DNA of 64,000 nucleotides from Pomphorhynchus laevis (GCA_012934845.2 WNNJ02002313.1:19655-83654), one strand, 5' to 3'. Shown: positions 33,401 through 46,799, numbered from the stretch's first letter. The notes: generated by a model from the letters alone, not told the origin. Numbers and translations: made by a program.

Positions 33401-36400
33401 GTTATTAAGTTTTTACTTGTCTTTCTATTCCAAAAAATACAGAAACATTGGAAATACTTTATTGAATTGTAAGAATATGCATTTTTATGGCTAAATACAA
33501 GTGCTTTGGCGGAAAACAGCTATACAGCTTTTTATCTAAAAACCTGTCGAACCTTTGTTAGACAATGATAATCTAATTAAACGACATTGAGTATAAGCTA
33601 TTTGTTGTTTGTTACTCGCCTTCTAAACACTTTAACCTATTGATAGAATTTTTTTATTTTGCCCTTGTCTAGAATAAAAACAGTTCAAGTCAATTGGAAT
33701 GCAGCGTTTGTCATATTGATAGAGGTGTTGTGAACGTTTTGTCCGTTGTATTTAATTTTTTTTATTTTATCATCATTAGATGACGAGTATTCTTCATCAG
33801 ATGGCGATGATGGTAGCGGCAATGATTCTAATGATGGAAATGATGATTATGATTACGACGATGAAGACTGTAGTGGTGAATCCGATTTCCCGCAGTAAGT
33901 TATCTCAATATATTATCGTAATATTTAATCTATTAAATCAAAATTGAGAACAATACTCATTAAAATGTTGTTTTTGCTTTTCAGCAAAGGGTTACCAAGC
34001 CGATCAATAGAAAAATCGTATGTGTCCAAAACGAGCAAGGCTCCTTTCGACAGCTCAAAGTCACGCGACCAATCTAGTTCATCGGCTTCTCGGTTTCCCA
34101 CAAATACAGCTAGTTCATCCTTTGCTAGTTTGCAATCGCCTAACTTATCTACAATTTTCTCTTCGTCTCCATCTACTGCTGCTGCCCAACAAAGTAAGCC
34201 CATGATGTCACTCTTCGGCCAGCAACAATCCAATATCAAAATGGGTATATCTTTACCGAATAACACTGGCGATGTTAACAGTCAGGGCAAATCGACCTCA
34301 TCTACATTCAGTGGTGATGAGCAATCCCAGCCAACTGAACAGAAACGATCGATGGATAGCAGCGACGATATCAGAATTAAATCATGTGAGGATATGACAG
34401 CTGAAAGTGCGTTGAACGAAAAGCACAGATCACACTGTCTTTTGCAACGATTTGATGATGACAACCGGAAATTTAAGGACGTTGGCCAAGGAACTATAAA
34501 AATATTAATTGATCAGCTCGGTCGTCGTCGAATTTTCTTCAATCTTGACACACAGCGTAAGCTGGTTTGTAATCACTTCATTACTGTGCAGATGAAGCTT
34601 TTGCCATATGGCTCTAAAGGCAACGCCTTCACCTGGATCGGAAAAGACTTTTCAGAAGTTCCCGATGGTAGAGTCGAAAAGTTCGTCGCTTTATTTGAGG
34701 TACGTATGTAGGTTGAATGCCAATCGTTTTTGTTGTAGTCACTTTTTATCAGTCTGTTTATCTGATGAAACATTTTGATTGCTTTTTTACTCGTGTTTCG
34801 GATATAGTAATACATCGTTTTCAATGAATTCTATAATCGATTATAAAAGAGTAGCTCGTATCTATTTACATTTTTCTATGTAAGATATGCTTCGATCTAC
34901 GGAATAATTAAGTTTTTACTTGTCTTTCTATTCCAAAAAATACAGAAACATTCGAAATACTTTATTGAATTGTAAGAATATGCATTTTTATGGCTAAACA
35001 GCAATATATATATTAAAATGGTTAAAACAGAAAATAGTTTAAGAAAACCATCTTATTAAAAAGAAGTTTATTAGAAAAAAATTTTCTGTCTAAAAGACTG
35101 AAGTGTTTTTTTTTAAATGTTTGGTTATGATTTGATTTATTTTCATTTTTTACAAATCATAGTGAATCCGTATGTTATTATAACATTTTTATACTTTATA
35201 TTTTAGTCTCCTGAGGATATGCAATCATTTAAAACCACATTTGAATCGTGTTTCCAAAAAGGTATTTTTGTAAGGGTTATATGTTCACTGTTGTTTCTAA
35301 TTTGCTTGTATTAAGAACGAAACAAAAGTCACGAATCCGCTTCTAAGTTACCTGTAAAAGTTCAATTATCAAAATCTAGGTAATAAACATGTCGTACGTT
35401 TATATTAATATTAAATAATAAATTTAATTTAAATGTATATGTTGATGTCTTACATTTTCGTTTTATTTATATCTATCAAAAATTTAATGCTGTAATTTTC
35501 AATCAAGTTAATTACTATAAAATGAAAAAGGGTTATCTTGATTTTTTCAATAAAAACATAAATTAAGTAAATGCCGATATTTATTATAAAATATAATGTT
35601 CTTCTTCGAAGACCAATTGCCTGTTTTAATTCGAAATACTTTGTTATTGTTCATATGATTTACTGGCAAAAATTCATAACTCTGATTCTTTTTAGAAATG
35701 CTATCTCTACTTTAAGAGTAATTATATCAGTACTGATTTATTTTTTTCTATATGTTGGCGTACCGGCGAGCATTGGTATCTATAACAAAGCCCTCTTTGT
35801 AAAGTCCTATATTGACTGTGATTCTTGTATTATTTTTGATGTGATTTTGGCTATTGAACAGGCAGCGGTTTTGCAAGAGAATGTTTCAATTTAAATATTT
35901 TTTCTTTTCATGTTTGTAAAGAATATCATATTGATCTCTATCACAAAGACTTCATGTGTAATCATGTGAAGCCTCCGTGATTATATGTGCTTATGCTTTA
36001 AAGTTTTTTGAATTAAATCACAGCAAACAACCAACTTTCTATGAAATGTTATACGTATATATCATTAAATCTTAAAACGACATTGATGTAACTATTCTTC
36101 ATTCGACTGATAATAAGCGAATACAATTTTGTAATCTTTATAAATTACTTTTACCACATTTCGTGCATTTCTTAGTGACCAAAACACACCTGATAACACA
36201 ACAAGCAAATCTGATAACAAGCCAAAGATTTCGTTCGGTAGCAAAAGCAATACTATAAATTCAGATGCAGTCACGACTAAAGCACAAGCACCGACTCTAT
36301 TATTCGGATGTACTCAATTTAATAAAAACAATGACGCAGTGACGAGTTCAAATTTTTCAATGCCTTTGTTTAGAAAACTTTCATTAGCAGATGAAAAGAA

Positions 36401-39400
36401 TGATAGTAACAACCCACGCATACCTTTATTCGGTCAGAGTTCTTTTTCGTTTGCAAATACAAGTGCTGATAAAAAGGAAACAACACTCGGTGTTGATTCC
36501 AATAAAGCCGATGAAGGATCGGAAAAATTGTTGTTTGCTGATAAGTTTAAAGGTAGTGGATTTTCACTGACGTCATTGGCAGATCAGAAGTGCAAAACGA
36601 CAACGCCTCTATTTGGCCAGCATTCGGATTCATCACAACGGGCCGTGTTTGGAGCATCGAAATCATTGTTTACTCAGCAAAACAAAGCAATTGTAGAAGG
36701 AGATGACGGAATTATCGCAACACAAAATGATAACGCAAACGATCAAGATAATGATCCACATTTTGAACCTGTTATTGACATGCCAAAAGCGGTCCCAGTA
36801 ATCACCGGAGAAGAGGGATTATCTGAAAAGTTTTGTGCACATGCAAAGCTTTTCAGATTTTCGACTGATAAATCTTCTGGTTCCGGAGGGTGGAAAGAAC
36901 GTGGTCAAGGCACTATGAAAATTCTTGCTGATGACGAAGGACGCCATCGTGTTTTATTCCGTCGTGACCAAGTTCATAAACTGGTTTGTAATCATTATGT
37001 ATCATCTGAGATGAAACTTCTTCCTCATGCCCAACGTGAAAACTCTTTTCTCTGGCTTTGCCGTGATTTTAGCGAAGATGCTAAAGGGAAAACTGAACAG
37101 TTTTGCATAAGATTCAAGGTAAATTTGATTTTGTCAGTTTTGTATAATCATATTCTTTGATTTTATTATAAAAGTCTGCCGATAATGCAAAGGAATTTCA
37201 ATCAGTGTTCACTCAGGCCATCTCTGAAGGTATGTTTTGTTTGGCACGTTTTATTGTCTTTTTTTCTTCCAGATAATTATTAATTGAAATATTTTTTGCA
37301 GCTCAAAAAATTTCTCCAGTTGCTTCTACTGCTAGCATCTCAGCATCGCATGGTAACGGTGATTATGGAGTTATCGACACTGCGTTGCAAGATTCCCAAC
37401 AATCCTCACCAATAAGTCTCGTGAAAAAATCTTCGCAAAACGGATGGAAATGTTCAACATGCCTGGTATGTGTACCTTACTATTTTTGTCTACATTCAGC
37501 TTAACTGTTTCAAATATTCTCAATCAACCATAGTTTACGTTGCTTTATTCCTTTAGGTTGAAAACGTATTAACTGCCAGCACGTGTGTATCATGCAACTC
37601 TCCAAAATGTAAGTCTTTTCCGCTATGTTTGAATGTCTTTCATCAACCATTTTTCGAGTTGCATTGTTTTCTTTATGCAATGTCTGTATTTTACATAATG
37701 AGAAAATTTAAATTTTTGACTACTGACAACATTACTGTCTTATAAATATGAACGTCTTTTTGCTAGTTTCCGTAGTTCGATACACAGTCAATTAAGTACA
37801 CAGTCAATATTTTTCAGCTTTGGAGTTTTATAATGTTAGATACTATATTTTTAATATACAATTTGCATAATCTATTGGATTCTTTAAATGGTATTTCACA
37901 TTTGCAATACATCTTTTTCTGCGGATCATCTAAATTGATTCGTTTTCCTTCTCGCTGCCCATTCATTTTTGCATAGTTATGAAGCTTAATATGGTGCATA
38001 TGTGATCTTTTTTCTCATAGAGTAATGCATAACAAACCATCTCCGAAAATATTTGGCGAAACATCATCATCCTTGACTTTTAAGCCTGCTTTGCTTCTTT
38101 TTTGCTTTTACGTTCGTGGAATGACCGATGGTAAATGAACGTCTTTGACACCTTTTATGCTATGTACGGCAAAATATGTTAGCTATTGATTTCACTAATT
38201 AATAAACGAGTTATAACATATACGTTTAAAATTTTCTTTTATATCGTTAAAGTGCTTACCGAAAGCAACCGTCGACAGTTAAATTATTGTCTCTATAATT
38301 GTGTACTGTTAACTTCACCACAACCAATGAACAACAACAATCAAGTCCACTTATAAATGCGTTTCTTACCACAACCGTCACATAAAATAGTTACATCAGG
38401 TTAATTACGCTGTTGTTTCAAGGATTTGGACTTGAAGCTTATAAGTTTTCTGTTTATTTAATTTTTGTTCAATCAGTGACGTTAGTTGAAATTTATCAAC
38501 TAGCAATTAGTAAACTTTTGGTAAGTTTACTTTCAAACGTAACAGTAATTTTGTTTAAATATGCGTGCTCATCATCAAATTTGCAGTAGACAAGATAATT
38601 TGTAAGTAAAACTGTTTTTTTAAGACGATTACTTTGATAAAAAATTCTTATTGTATTAAACTTTCTCACTAAACGCATACCATGAGTTGTTTTGCTAATA
38701 ATGGTTCTCCCGTTTAACGAATTCTCATCTTAAAGGTTATCATGTTTTGTGCATTGATTGCTTCGTATGTGAAACGATGCACTCGTTTGCAGATTTTTTG
38801 TAAAAGTTTTAATCGTTCTTGCGTTCTCTACAATTTCTCTACAGGCAGTTCTTCGCTTTTTTCTGTTACATTTGCTTTCGTTGTTTTGTTTGAACCAGAT
38901 TTAAAGTTTTGATGAATTTTTTTCCTCATTTAGCTTGTTGTAAATGTGTAACTTAACAATTGAAAGTTATTTATTAAATTATGCTAAATATTAAACACAC
39001 CTTTGTGCGATTGTGCTTTTTTCATTGTGCATGATATGTTATCTTGAGTTTTATATTAATGCTTTCAATCTTTCTGTTTTTAGCGTACGCAAGCAATTTT
39101 GAACCTAATGCAGATTCTAATATTTTCGCTTCCAAAAGTAACCAGTCAAATAATGATAAGACAAATCTGAAACCTTCATTCAATCCATCGAGGTATCTAT
39201 ATCAGTTTACTCTTTTTTCTCTCAATTGATTGATTTTTTAATGAACATTCGCTGATTTTCTGTGAATTTGACTTTTTTTTTATCATTTGGGCGTCGAAAG
39301 AAAAAATCTGAAATTGAGCGGTATTTTTAATTTCTGTCATTCAACTAATTTTGATGGATACATTTTATCCTAATATGTTTCGACAAGCATTGATGTACTC

Positions 39401-42400
39401 GTTTATGTTTGCAAAGCTGCTTTTTTGTGGATTTTTCTCATTGCTTTTTGTTTTCAACAAACGATTAATTATAAATGGAGGCTTTTCTGATAAATTTATA
39501 ATCCGACGTTAGAATTCAAGTTTTCTAAAACGCTTAGACATCGATCGATGGGAATCATTCGTTTTTTTCAACAATGACTACAAGTAATGTCACTAATTAT
39601 ACATCAATGTTAGATATTTTTATAAATCTTGTTTCATATTTTTCTTCACAGGAAGAAAAATATGCGATTACTTATAAAAATACAGATTTGAAACATTTTT
39701 CGGGTTCTTGCATTATCTTACTTCCTTCAAACATAACAATCGCGTGTCACGGCTCTTAAATCAAATTTATAAATTTATATTCTTTTGCACTAAATGTCGG
39801 ATAAATAGTGAAAATTTTAATTCTGAACCTATGACATGATTCTAATTGAATAGGATGGCCTTTTTTCATTTCTTTTATTATATAATCGTGTTTTTTTTAA
39901 TTCCCCGAGTATTTAATCCTCAGTGGTTTTTATAAAATTTAGTGTTTATTCAGATAAATTAATAGATTTGCGATATTAATTCTTATTTTAGTCCTGGCGC
40001 AATTACAACCCGACTCTGTGTTTGAAATAATAATGAGGATTTTGAATCACAAATAGCATTTTGTTTTACGAATCGAGGCAACATAATTACTTTGGTTAGA
40101 TTTCGAAATTAAAAAATGAATTTGTTAAGTACTGATATTTCTAAAGTGTTTTCAGATTCACAACATATCTCGACTTATAGGTCTGAGTGTTGAATTAAGA
40201 ATAGAAAAATAAAGCATTTTGGTAATTAACAATTTTCGGAAAAAAGGAATTTTTTTTATAAAAAATAAATATTTGTAGAATACATTTTTTGAATTAATCA
40301 GTTTAATATATCTGAAATAGAAAAAGATCGCAGATTTTATTGTATTTCAAATTTCTTTGGCAGTAGCGAAGAGGGATAATGGTAGCAAAGTTCGAATCGT
40401 AAATAATAAATTTAGAATAAAAATCTTGATTGTTTTACAGTTTTTTCACGCTAAGAATGCTATGACGAGAACTTGTTGGGCTCACCGCAGATAAAGGCAA
40501 ACATTTCAAATAATTCATTTACATAAGAACATCACTATAATTATTTTTGTGAATTTTTTAAAAACATCTTATGACTATTTTCCTTCAAAACTACATGCAA
40601 ACCAGGTGTGGTTTATTCGGGATGCACCAATTATATGCTCTGCATGTAGAAGTGAATTGAAAAGAGAAAAAACTTGTTGTTACTTATATCTTAGAATAAG
40701 ATGCCACCAGCATCCTGGGTGTAGAAAGTATGTTTCTCTATTAGTCAATAGGTATTTAGTATTGCCGGTTTAAAAATAAGTCAGATTTTTAACTTAGACG
40801 AAAATATGTAGACGTTATGTAGACGCATATCTACATATTAAAAACAATCAAGGCAGAATTCATAAGTGGTAAAAATTGATTGGCATATTCCAGATTTGAG
40901 AAATGCAAATATAAAAATGTGAATTTTATTTTAAAAATAAAAAAATTAGGCATCTTATCAAAATTCAGCGTTGAAACATGATAACATAGCTGCTGTTCCT
41001 CCTGATAACCTCTAATCCTTATTTTAATACATTGTATGTGTTATTCATTAGTCAATTCATAAAAATTGACTTTTTTTCAATTTTGACTTTATATAAATAT
41101 ATAAATTGTATAAAATCTTATATCATTATTTATCTTTATTTTTAATTTATAGTGTAAAAAATACGTAGACTCAATTCTCTGATTCATTAATAGCAATAAT
41201 CAGAAGTTATTTGCCTACAGTTTACTCTACAAAGAAACAATTTAATTTGTTATGCTTGCATAAAAGACGTAATGCAGTTGTTGTCTTGAAAATTGATATA
41301 GATATGTGGAAACGTTTCATCGCATTGAGTGATTTTAGAATTTTTTGGTCGACTATAAAATAGGATTTTGTTATAAGATCTTTGAAGATTTGAGAATTCT
41401 TAGAAAATCTAAAAGGATCTTTTAAGAAAGAAGACTTCAAACTAATCTTTACTGCATCAGTTGAGTTAAATCTGTATTTCAATTTGAAATAATATACAAT
41501 CCCCTTGGTTTTATCTATTTATGATGAACATAATGAACTGATTAACTCAATTAAAATCTTAAATAATCATTTTTGATTTGATTTTTCGCTCAATTTTTTC
41601 AATAACTGCCAATTACCAGCATGTTATTCCATATATTAATGAACGTGTTTTTAAGCAATGAAAGGCACATGATATTTCATTAGTAATAAGTTTACGTTTT
41701 TCAAAATAACTTTTCCCTTATCAGTAACATTATGAATAGCTATTTATTTTTGTTGTTGTTCTTCCCTTTTGCTTACTTCAATTTTACAAATTTCATATTT
41801 TTTAGTAGTTTGTTTTGTTGTCGTTTGCTAAATTGCTTCAAACATCTTATATTTACATGCTCATATTTTCTTTAATGTAAGAATTGGGTCACGTCAAGAG
41901 TCCCAATCTTGCTCTCTTTGTAGTCAGTTCATGAGAGTCGGATATTTTTGCTGAAAAATGCCTTGACAGTATTTTTTGAAATTTTTTAATTAGATAATTT
42001 GATGTTACATTTAAATGGTAAGTCTGTTAGCAGTTGATGGATTGTGTAGTTGTTCGTTTATCTAACTTTCATTTTTCGATCATTGTAGTTCTGTTACCTT
42101 AATACTCGACACCTGATGCAAATAGTTTTAGCCTTATGCTTCACTTCTGACCGCCGTCTATTCAGTTTATCGTACTTTGACAATATTGATCCTCAACATT
42201 GCAGCGACAGTGTTTTTGTAGTAATGTTTTTTATATTAATATGATATTTCATGTTAAAATACTTAATCATATTTGAACGAATTATCAGAAAAATAATTCA
42301 TTTAGTTAAAATCGCCTTCACTATTTGAACAAATTTTTTAATATCACCTAATGACTCATTTTGCTTTAAAATTTGAATAAAAAAGGAAAATAAAAAAATA

Positions 42401-45346
42401 TATTTATTAAATCAATGCACTTGTAATGTCTTGTGTAATGTTACTCGTTTTGTTTGGCTTTGTAAGATATAATTTATATTTAAATACATTAAAGTTTTAA
42501 AATGCTATCTATAAAACCCAATTTTGCTTTGCATAACAGCAATTCCTCACCGTTTTTGTTCAATTTTTCAAAATCAAATCAATCCAACGAATTTACTAAT
42601 ATATTCGGATCGAGAAACAACAACAGTGAAACATCTACAAACGTTCCTGCATCAAAACCGTTGTTTAGCTATTTACATAGCAGTAGTTCAGATGAACAAA
42701 AGCGTATATTCGGTCAGGATCCGTTTTCGTTTGCAAATACAAGTGCTGATAAGAAGGAAACAACACTCGGTGTTGATTCCAATAAAGCCGATGAAGGATC
42801 GGAAAAATTGTTGTTTGCTGATAAGTTTAAAGGTAGTGGATTTTCACTGACGTCATTGGCAGATCAGAAGTGCAAAACGACAACGCCTCTATTTGGCCAG
42901 CATTCGGATTCATCACAACGAGCCGTGTTTGGAGCATCGAAATCATTGTTTACTCAGCAAAACAAAGCAATTGTAGAAGGAGATGACGGAATTATCGCAA
43001 CACAAAATGATAACGCAAACGATCAAGATAATGATCCACATTTTGAACCCGTTATTGACATGCCAAAAGCGGTCCCAGTGGTTACCGGAGAAGAGGGACT
43101 ATCTGAAAAGTTTTGTGCACATGCAAAGCTTTTCAGATTTTCGACTGATAAATCTTCTGGTTCCGGACAGTGGAAAGAACGTGGTCAAGGCACTATGAAA
43201 ATTCTTGCTGATGACGAAGGACGTCATCGTGTTTTATTCCGTCGTGACCAAGTTCATAAACTGGTTTGTAATCATTATGTATCATCTGAGATGAAACTTC
43301 TTCCTCATGCCCAACGTGAAAACTCTTTTCTCTGGCTTTGCCGTGATTTTAGCGAAGATGCTAAAGGGAAAACTGAACAGTTTTGCATAAGATTCAAGGT
43401 ATATTTGATTTTGCCAGTTTTGTATAATCATATTCTTTGATTTTATTATAAAAGTCTGCCGATAGTGCAAAGGAATTTCAATCAGTGTTCACTCAGGCCA
43501 TCTCTGAAGGTATGTTTTGTTTGGCACGTTTTATTGTCTTTTTTTCTTCCAGATAATTATTAATTGAAATATTTTTTGCAGCTCAAAAAATTTCTCCAGT
43601 TGCTTCTACTGCTAGCATCTCAGCATCGCATGGTAACGGTGATTATAGAGTTATCGACACTGCGTTGCAAGATTCCCAACAATCCTCACCAATAAGTCTC
43701 GTGAAAAAATCTTCGCAAAACGGATGGAAATGTTCAACATGCCTGGTATGTGTACCTTACTATTTTTGTCTACATTCAGCTTAACTGTTTCAAATATTCT
43801 CAATCAACCATAGTTTACGTTGCTTTATTCCTTTAGGTTGAAAACGTATTAACTGCCAGCACGTGTGTATCATGCAACTCTCCAAAATGTAAGTCTTTTC
43901 CGCTATGTTTGAATGTCTTTCATCAACCATTTTTCGAGTTGCATTGTTTTCTTTATGCAATGTCTGTATTTTACATAATGAGAAAATTTAAATTTTTGAC
44001 TACTGACAACATTACTGTCTTATAAATATGAACGTCTTTTTGCTAGTTTCCGTAGTTCGATACACAGTCAATTAAGTACACAGTCAATATTTTTCAGCTT
44101 TGGAGTTTTATAATGTTAGATACTATATTTTCACAATTTGCATAATCTATTGGATTTTTTAAATGGTATTTCACATTTGCAATGCATCTTTTTCTGCGGA
44201 TCATCTAAATTGATTCGTTTTCCTTCTCGCTGCCCATTCATTTTTGCATAGTTATGAAGCTTAATATGGTGCATATGTGATCTTTTTTCTCATAGAGTAA
44301 TGCATAACAAACCATCTCCGAAAATATTTGGCGAAACATCATCATCCTTGACTTTTAAGCCTGCTTTGCTTCTTTTTTGCTTTTACGTTCGTGGAATGAC
44401 CGATGGTAAATGAACGTCTTTGACACCTTTTATGCTATGTACGGCAAAATATGTTAGCTATTGATTTCACTAATTAATAAACGAGTTATAACATATACGT
44501 TTAAAATTTTCTTTTATATCGTTAAAGTGCTTACCGAAAGCAACCGTCGACAGTTAAATTATTGTCTCTATAATTGTGTACTGTTAACTTCACCACAACC
44601 AATGAACAACAACAATCAAGTCCACTTATAAATGCGTTTCTTACCACAACCGTCACATAAAATAGTTACATCAGGTTAATTACGCTGTTGTTTCAAGGAT
44701 TTGGACTTGAAGCTTATAAGTTTTCTGTTTATTTTAATTTTTGTTCAATCAGTGACGTTAGTTGAAATTTATCAACTAGCAATTAGTAAACTTTTGGTAA
44801 GTTTACTTTCAAACGTAACAGTAATTTTGTTTAAATATGCGTGCTCATCATCAAATTTGCAGTAGACAAGATAATTTGTAAGTAAAACTGTTTTTTTAAG
44901 ACGATTACTTTGATAAAAAATTCTTATTGTATTAAACTTTCTCACTAAACGCATATCATGAGTTGTTTTGCTAATAATGGTTCTCCCGTTTAACGAATTC
45001 CCATCTTAAAGGTTATCATGTTTTGTGCATTGATTGCTTCGTATGTGAAACGATGCACTCGTTTGCAGATTTTTTGTAAAAGTTTTAATCGTTCTTGCGT
45101 TCTCTACAATTTCTCAAAAAGTGCATTATTTCATTATTTATGTCCTATATCTATGAGCTGTTATACATTGACAATTTTTTTATTCTCTTATAACTATCTG
45201 AAAACCAACTATCGTGGTTCTTTTTAATCTTTTGGTAGTATTGTTTTTAATAATTTAATGTGGGAACGATCTGTTATTTATGTATTTTTTGTTTTTGTTG
45301 TACTATTGAATTTTCGCTTTTGAATTTTTTCTTTCGTTTAGATTAA
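27469..45346 (+). CDS. Nup358/RanBP2-type nucleoporin (NPP-9-like), 23 exons
   Basis: Exons: 27469-27552, 27615-27851, 28292-28357, 28405-28627, 29541-29735, 31108-31340, 31408-31570, 32370-32473, 33673-33724, 33780-33894, 33985-34699, 35207-35261, 35316-35379, 36176-37118, 37175-37229, 37302-37465, 37557-37608, 39084-39192, 42540-43398, 43455-43509, 43582-43745, 43837-43888, 45342-45346. All introns are GT-AG, phases agree, and the total is 4764 nt (1587 residues). Domains: coiled coil 1-125; FG/Gln-rich linker; unassigned globular segment 269-400; zinc fingers 429-452, 1150-1173 and 1563-1586 (W-x-C-x2-C-x10-C-x2-C); acidic 453-490; Ran-binding domains about 635-747, 989-1101 and 1402-1514; scattered LFGQ/FGS motifs. 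RanBDs bind RanGTP at the cytoplasmic pore face, which is family knowledge. The N-terminal TPR domain of vertebrate Nup358 is absent. The ATG directly follows a splice acceptor, suggesting a 5' UTR intron or trans-splicing. The 5-nt last exon is the least certain. Confidence 0.8.
30364..30600. repeat. Imperfect tandem duplication in a nucleoporin intron
   Basis: A unit with TATAATTTTAGT, AAAGTTTCTTTACATTGACA and CTTGTATCTTTAGTAATAAA occurs at about 30370-30460 and again at about 30500-30595. It lies in the intron between 29735 and 31108, which also has a doubled CGCAATCGTATTGTATCATT at about 30160-30220. Confidence 0.7.
33404..33495 (+). repeat. 92-bp direct repeat in two nucleoporin introns (second copy 34907-34998)
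   Basis: Both copies run from ATTAAGTTTTTACTTG to TTTTTATGGCTAAA and differ at about one base. They lie in the introns before exon 9 and after exon 11, 1.5 kb apart. No terminal repeats or coding content could be seen. Confidence 0.85.
36440..38839 (+). repeat. 2.4-kb segmental duplication inside the nucleoporin (partner 42717-45115)
   Basis: The two blocks hold most of the FG/RanBD exon, the 55-nt exon, both zinc-finger exons and the following 1.2 kb of intron. They differ at roughly 15-20 positions, and introns are as similar as exons. Replacements include I/V, G/Q, N/S and G/R. The left edges fall within an FGQ-coding stretch and the right edges inside the intron after TACAATTTCTC. The offset is about 6.28 kb. 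Confidence 0.9.
39193..42539 (+). other. Long intron of the nucleoporin
   Basis: 3.3 kb of very AT-rich sequence between exons 18 and 19. Apart from the small zinc-ribbon-like frame at 40549-40773 nothing coding could be seen. Its right part precedes the duplicated RanBD exon. Confidence 0.5.
40549..40773 (+). pseudogene. Possible ISXO2/Merlin-like transposase zinc ribbon, in an intron
   Basis: A 74-residue frame in the 3.3-kb intron reads VWFIRDAPIICSACRSELK and then LRIRCHQHPGCRKYVSL. The C-x2-C, then RC-x4-GCRK-x-VS pattern resembles the N-terminal zinc ribbon of ISXO2-like (Merlin) transposases. The DDE catalytic core is not present downstream. The match is short, so the call is tentative; it could be an unspliced random frame. 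Confidence 0.3.
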
Positions 45347-45767
45347 AGTAGAAGAAATGTTGCAATCTGATGATGATCTGTGTCTATTGTGTAATGTGTT
45401 ATATTATATATGTCTTTGCACTGCTATAAATAATTTAATTTCATTGGCAATAGCATTTACCATTTATTATTAAGATGAAATGTGTGACTTGTGTCTTACT
45501 ATATGTCATCTCTATAGGTTCTTATTATTCAATTTGTTCATTTTTTCTCATTCACTAAAAAATATACATTTTCAATTTATTTGTTTTTGTAAAAAATCCT
45601 TTTTTTTATTACACAGTTTTTTTTTAAAATCACTCGTAGCTCTACGCACATTCAGACGGTTTAGGAAAAATAATTCACATTTCACTTCTTAACACATTCA
45701 ATGGTCGGGCGATCTAGCATTTCCTGTAATTTATCAGCATTAGAAGCCATCATTATTCAATCTAATG

Positions 45768-45773
45768 AATAAA
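45768..45773 (+). terminator. Candidate polyadenylation signal of the nucleoporin
   Basis: AATAAA within GAATAAATAAATTT, the first such hexamer I see after the inferred stop at 45346; it would give a 3' UTR of about 430 nt. Confidence 0.4.
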
Positions 45774-45859
45774 TAAATTTATCGCCAAATCCTCAAAAAT
45801 AATACACATTACCGATATCCCACAAAAACATTTAACCTAGATTAACAACAAATCAGATC

Positions 45860-46320
45860 AGGTAACTGAGTCTTCTTTCTTCGTGCTTATCCCTATTCGG
45901 GGTCGTACGCCATAATGAGTGTCTTCCACTGCACTCGATCCTTTACTGTTTCTATGCTAATGTTTATCTATATCATGTTCTCGCTTACATAGTCTTTCCA
46001 TATTTTCTTAGGTCGTCCTCAACGTTCTTCACCTTCGATCTGAATCTCCCCAGCACTTTTCGTTAGGTGTTAGGAAGCTCTTCTCTGAACTATTCTCACT
46101 TTTTTCACTTTTCACTCTTCTTTGACTTCACAATAACCAATCAGTATCTCAGCGCGTTGCTTTCCGGAACGCCCTAGCCGAGTTTGCTCATTGGTTTTGT
46201 CTCATCATGTTAAGGGTACGGAGCGGTATTTTGTCAGTCGGATGCTCTTCTTGACACCAACTATCCTTCTTTTTCAGCCGGACTGGGGGCCGGCCTTAGC
46301 GGAGTTCAGATAACTTAGTC
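45860..46320. repeat. GC-richer dispersed-repeat-like block
   Basis: It stands out from the AT-rich flanks, with TTATCCCTATTCGGGGTCG near 45888 and AGCCGGACTGGGGGCCGGCC near 46277. No protein is apparent. It lies about 0.5 kb from the RTE-like remnant and may be that element's terminal part or a SINE; neither can be shown here. Confidence 0.4.
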
Positions 46321-46799
46321 TACGTATATTAGATGCTTTATAAGTTAAACAATTAGAAATAAAAATAAAATAATTAAACAATTATAAATAATTTTATAAA
46401 TTTATATGATGTTTTTATAACTTTATCAATTTAAAATTTAAATAAAAGTCAATTGTTATAAATTGATTTTTAAATTCAGTTTGTTTTTGAAATACAGTAA
46501 CTTAAAAACTTTTTTTATTATCTACACTACTAGCTATTTCCAGATCTCAATGAATCCCAATTATATTTAGGTAGTCCTGAAGAATTTTTAAGAATATTTT
46601 AAACTCGCAAAACGATATCACAGACTGTATTATAGCTACGTTGGACATCAATTCTCAATACACGTCAATTTATACATAATCGGATCTGACAGCTATTGAA
46701 GAGATGCTAAGAAACAGTAAATGAAATGAACTAGACATAGATACAATCCCGAATCTTCTAAACACATTTCTGTAGCCTATTGTGTTTGTGTAAAATGAC

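Noticed and set aside
35571-35894. 107-residue hydrophobic plus-strand frame
   Set aside because: It sits in the intron between exons 13 and 14, is AT-driven, and shows no family motif; it would break the consistent exon phases.
38496-38678. 60-residue minus-strand frame, identical at 44772-44954
   Set aside because: It lies in the intron part of the 2.4-kb duplication; identity reflects the recent duplication, not coding selection.
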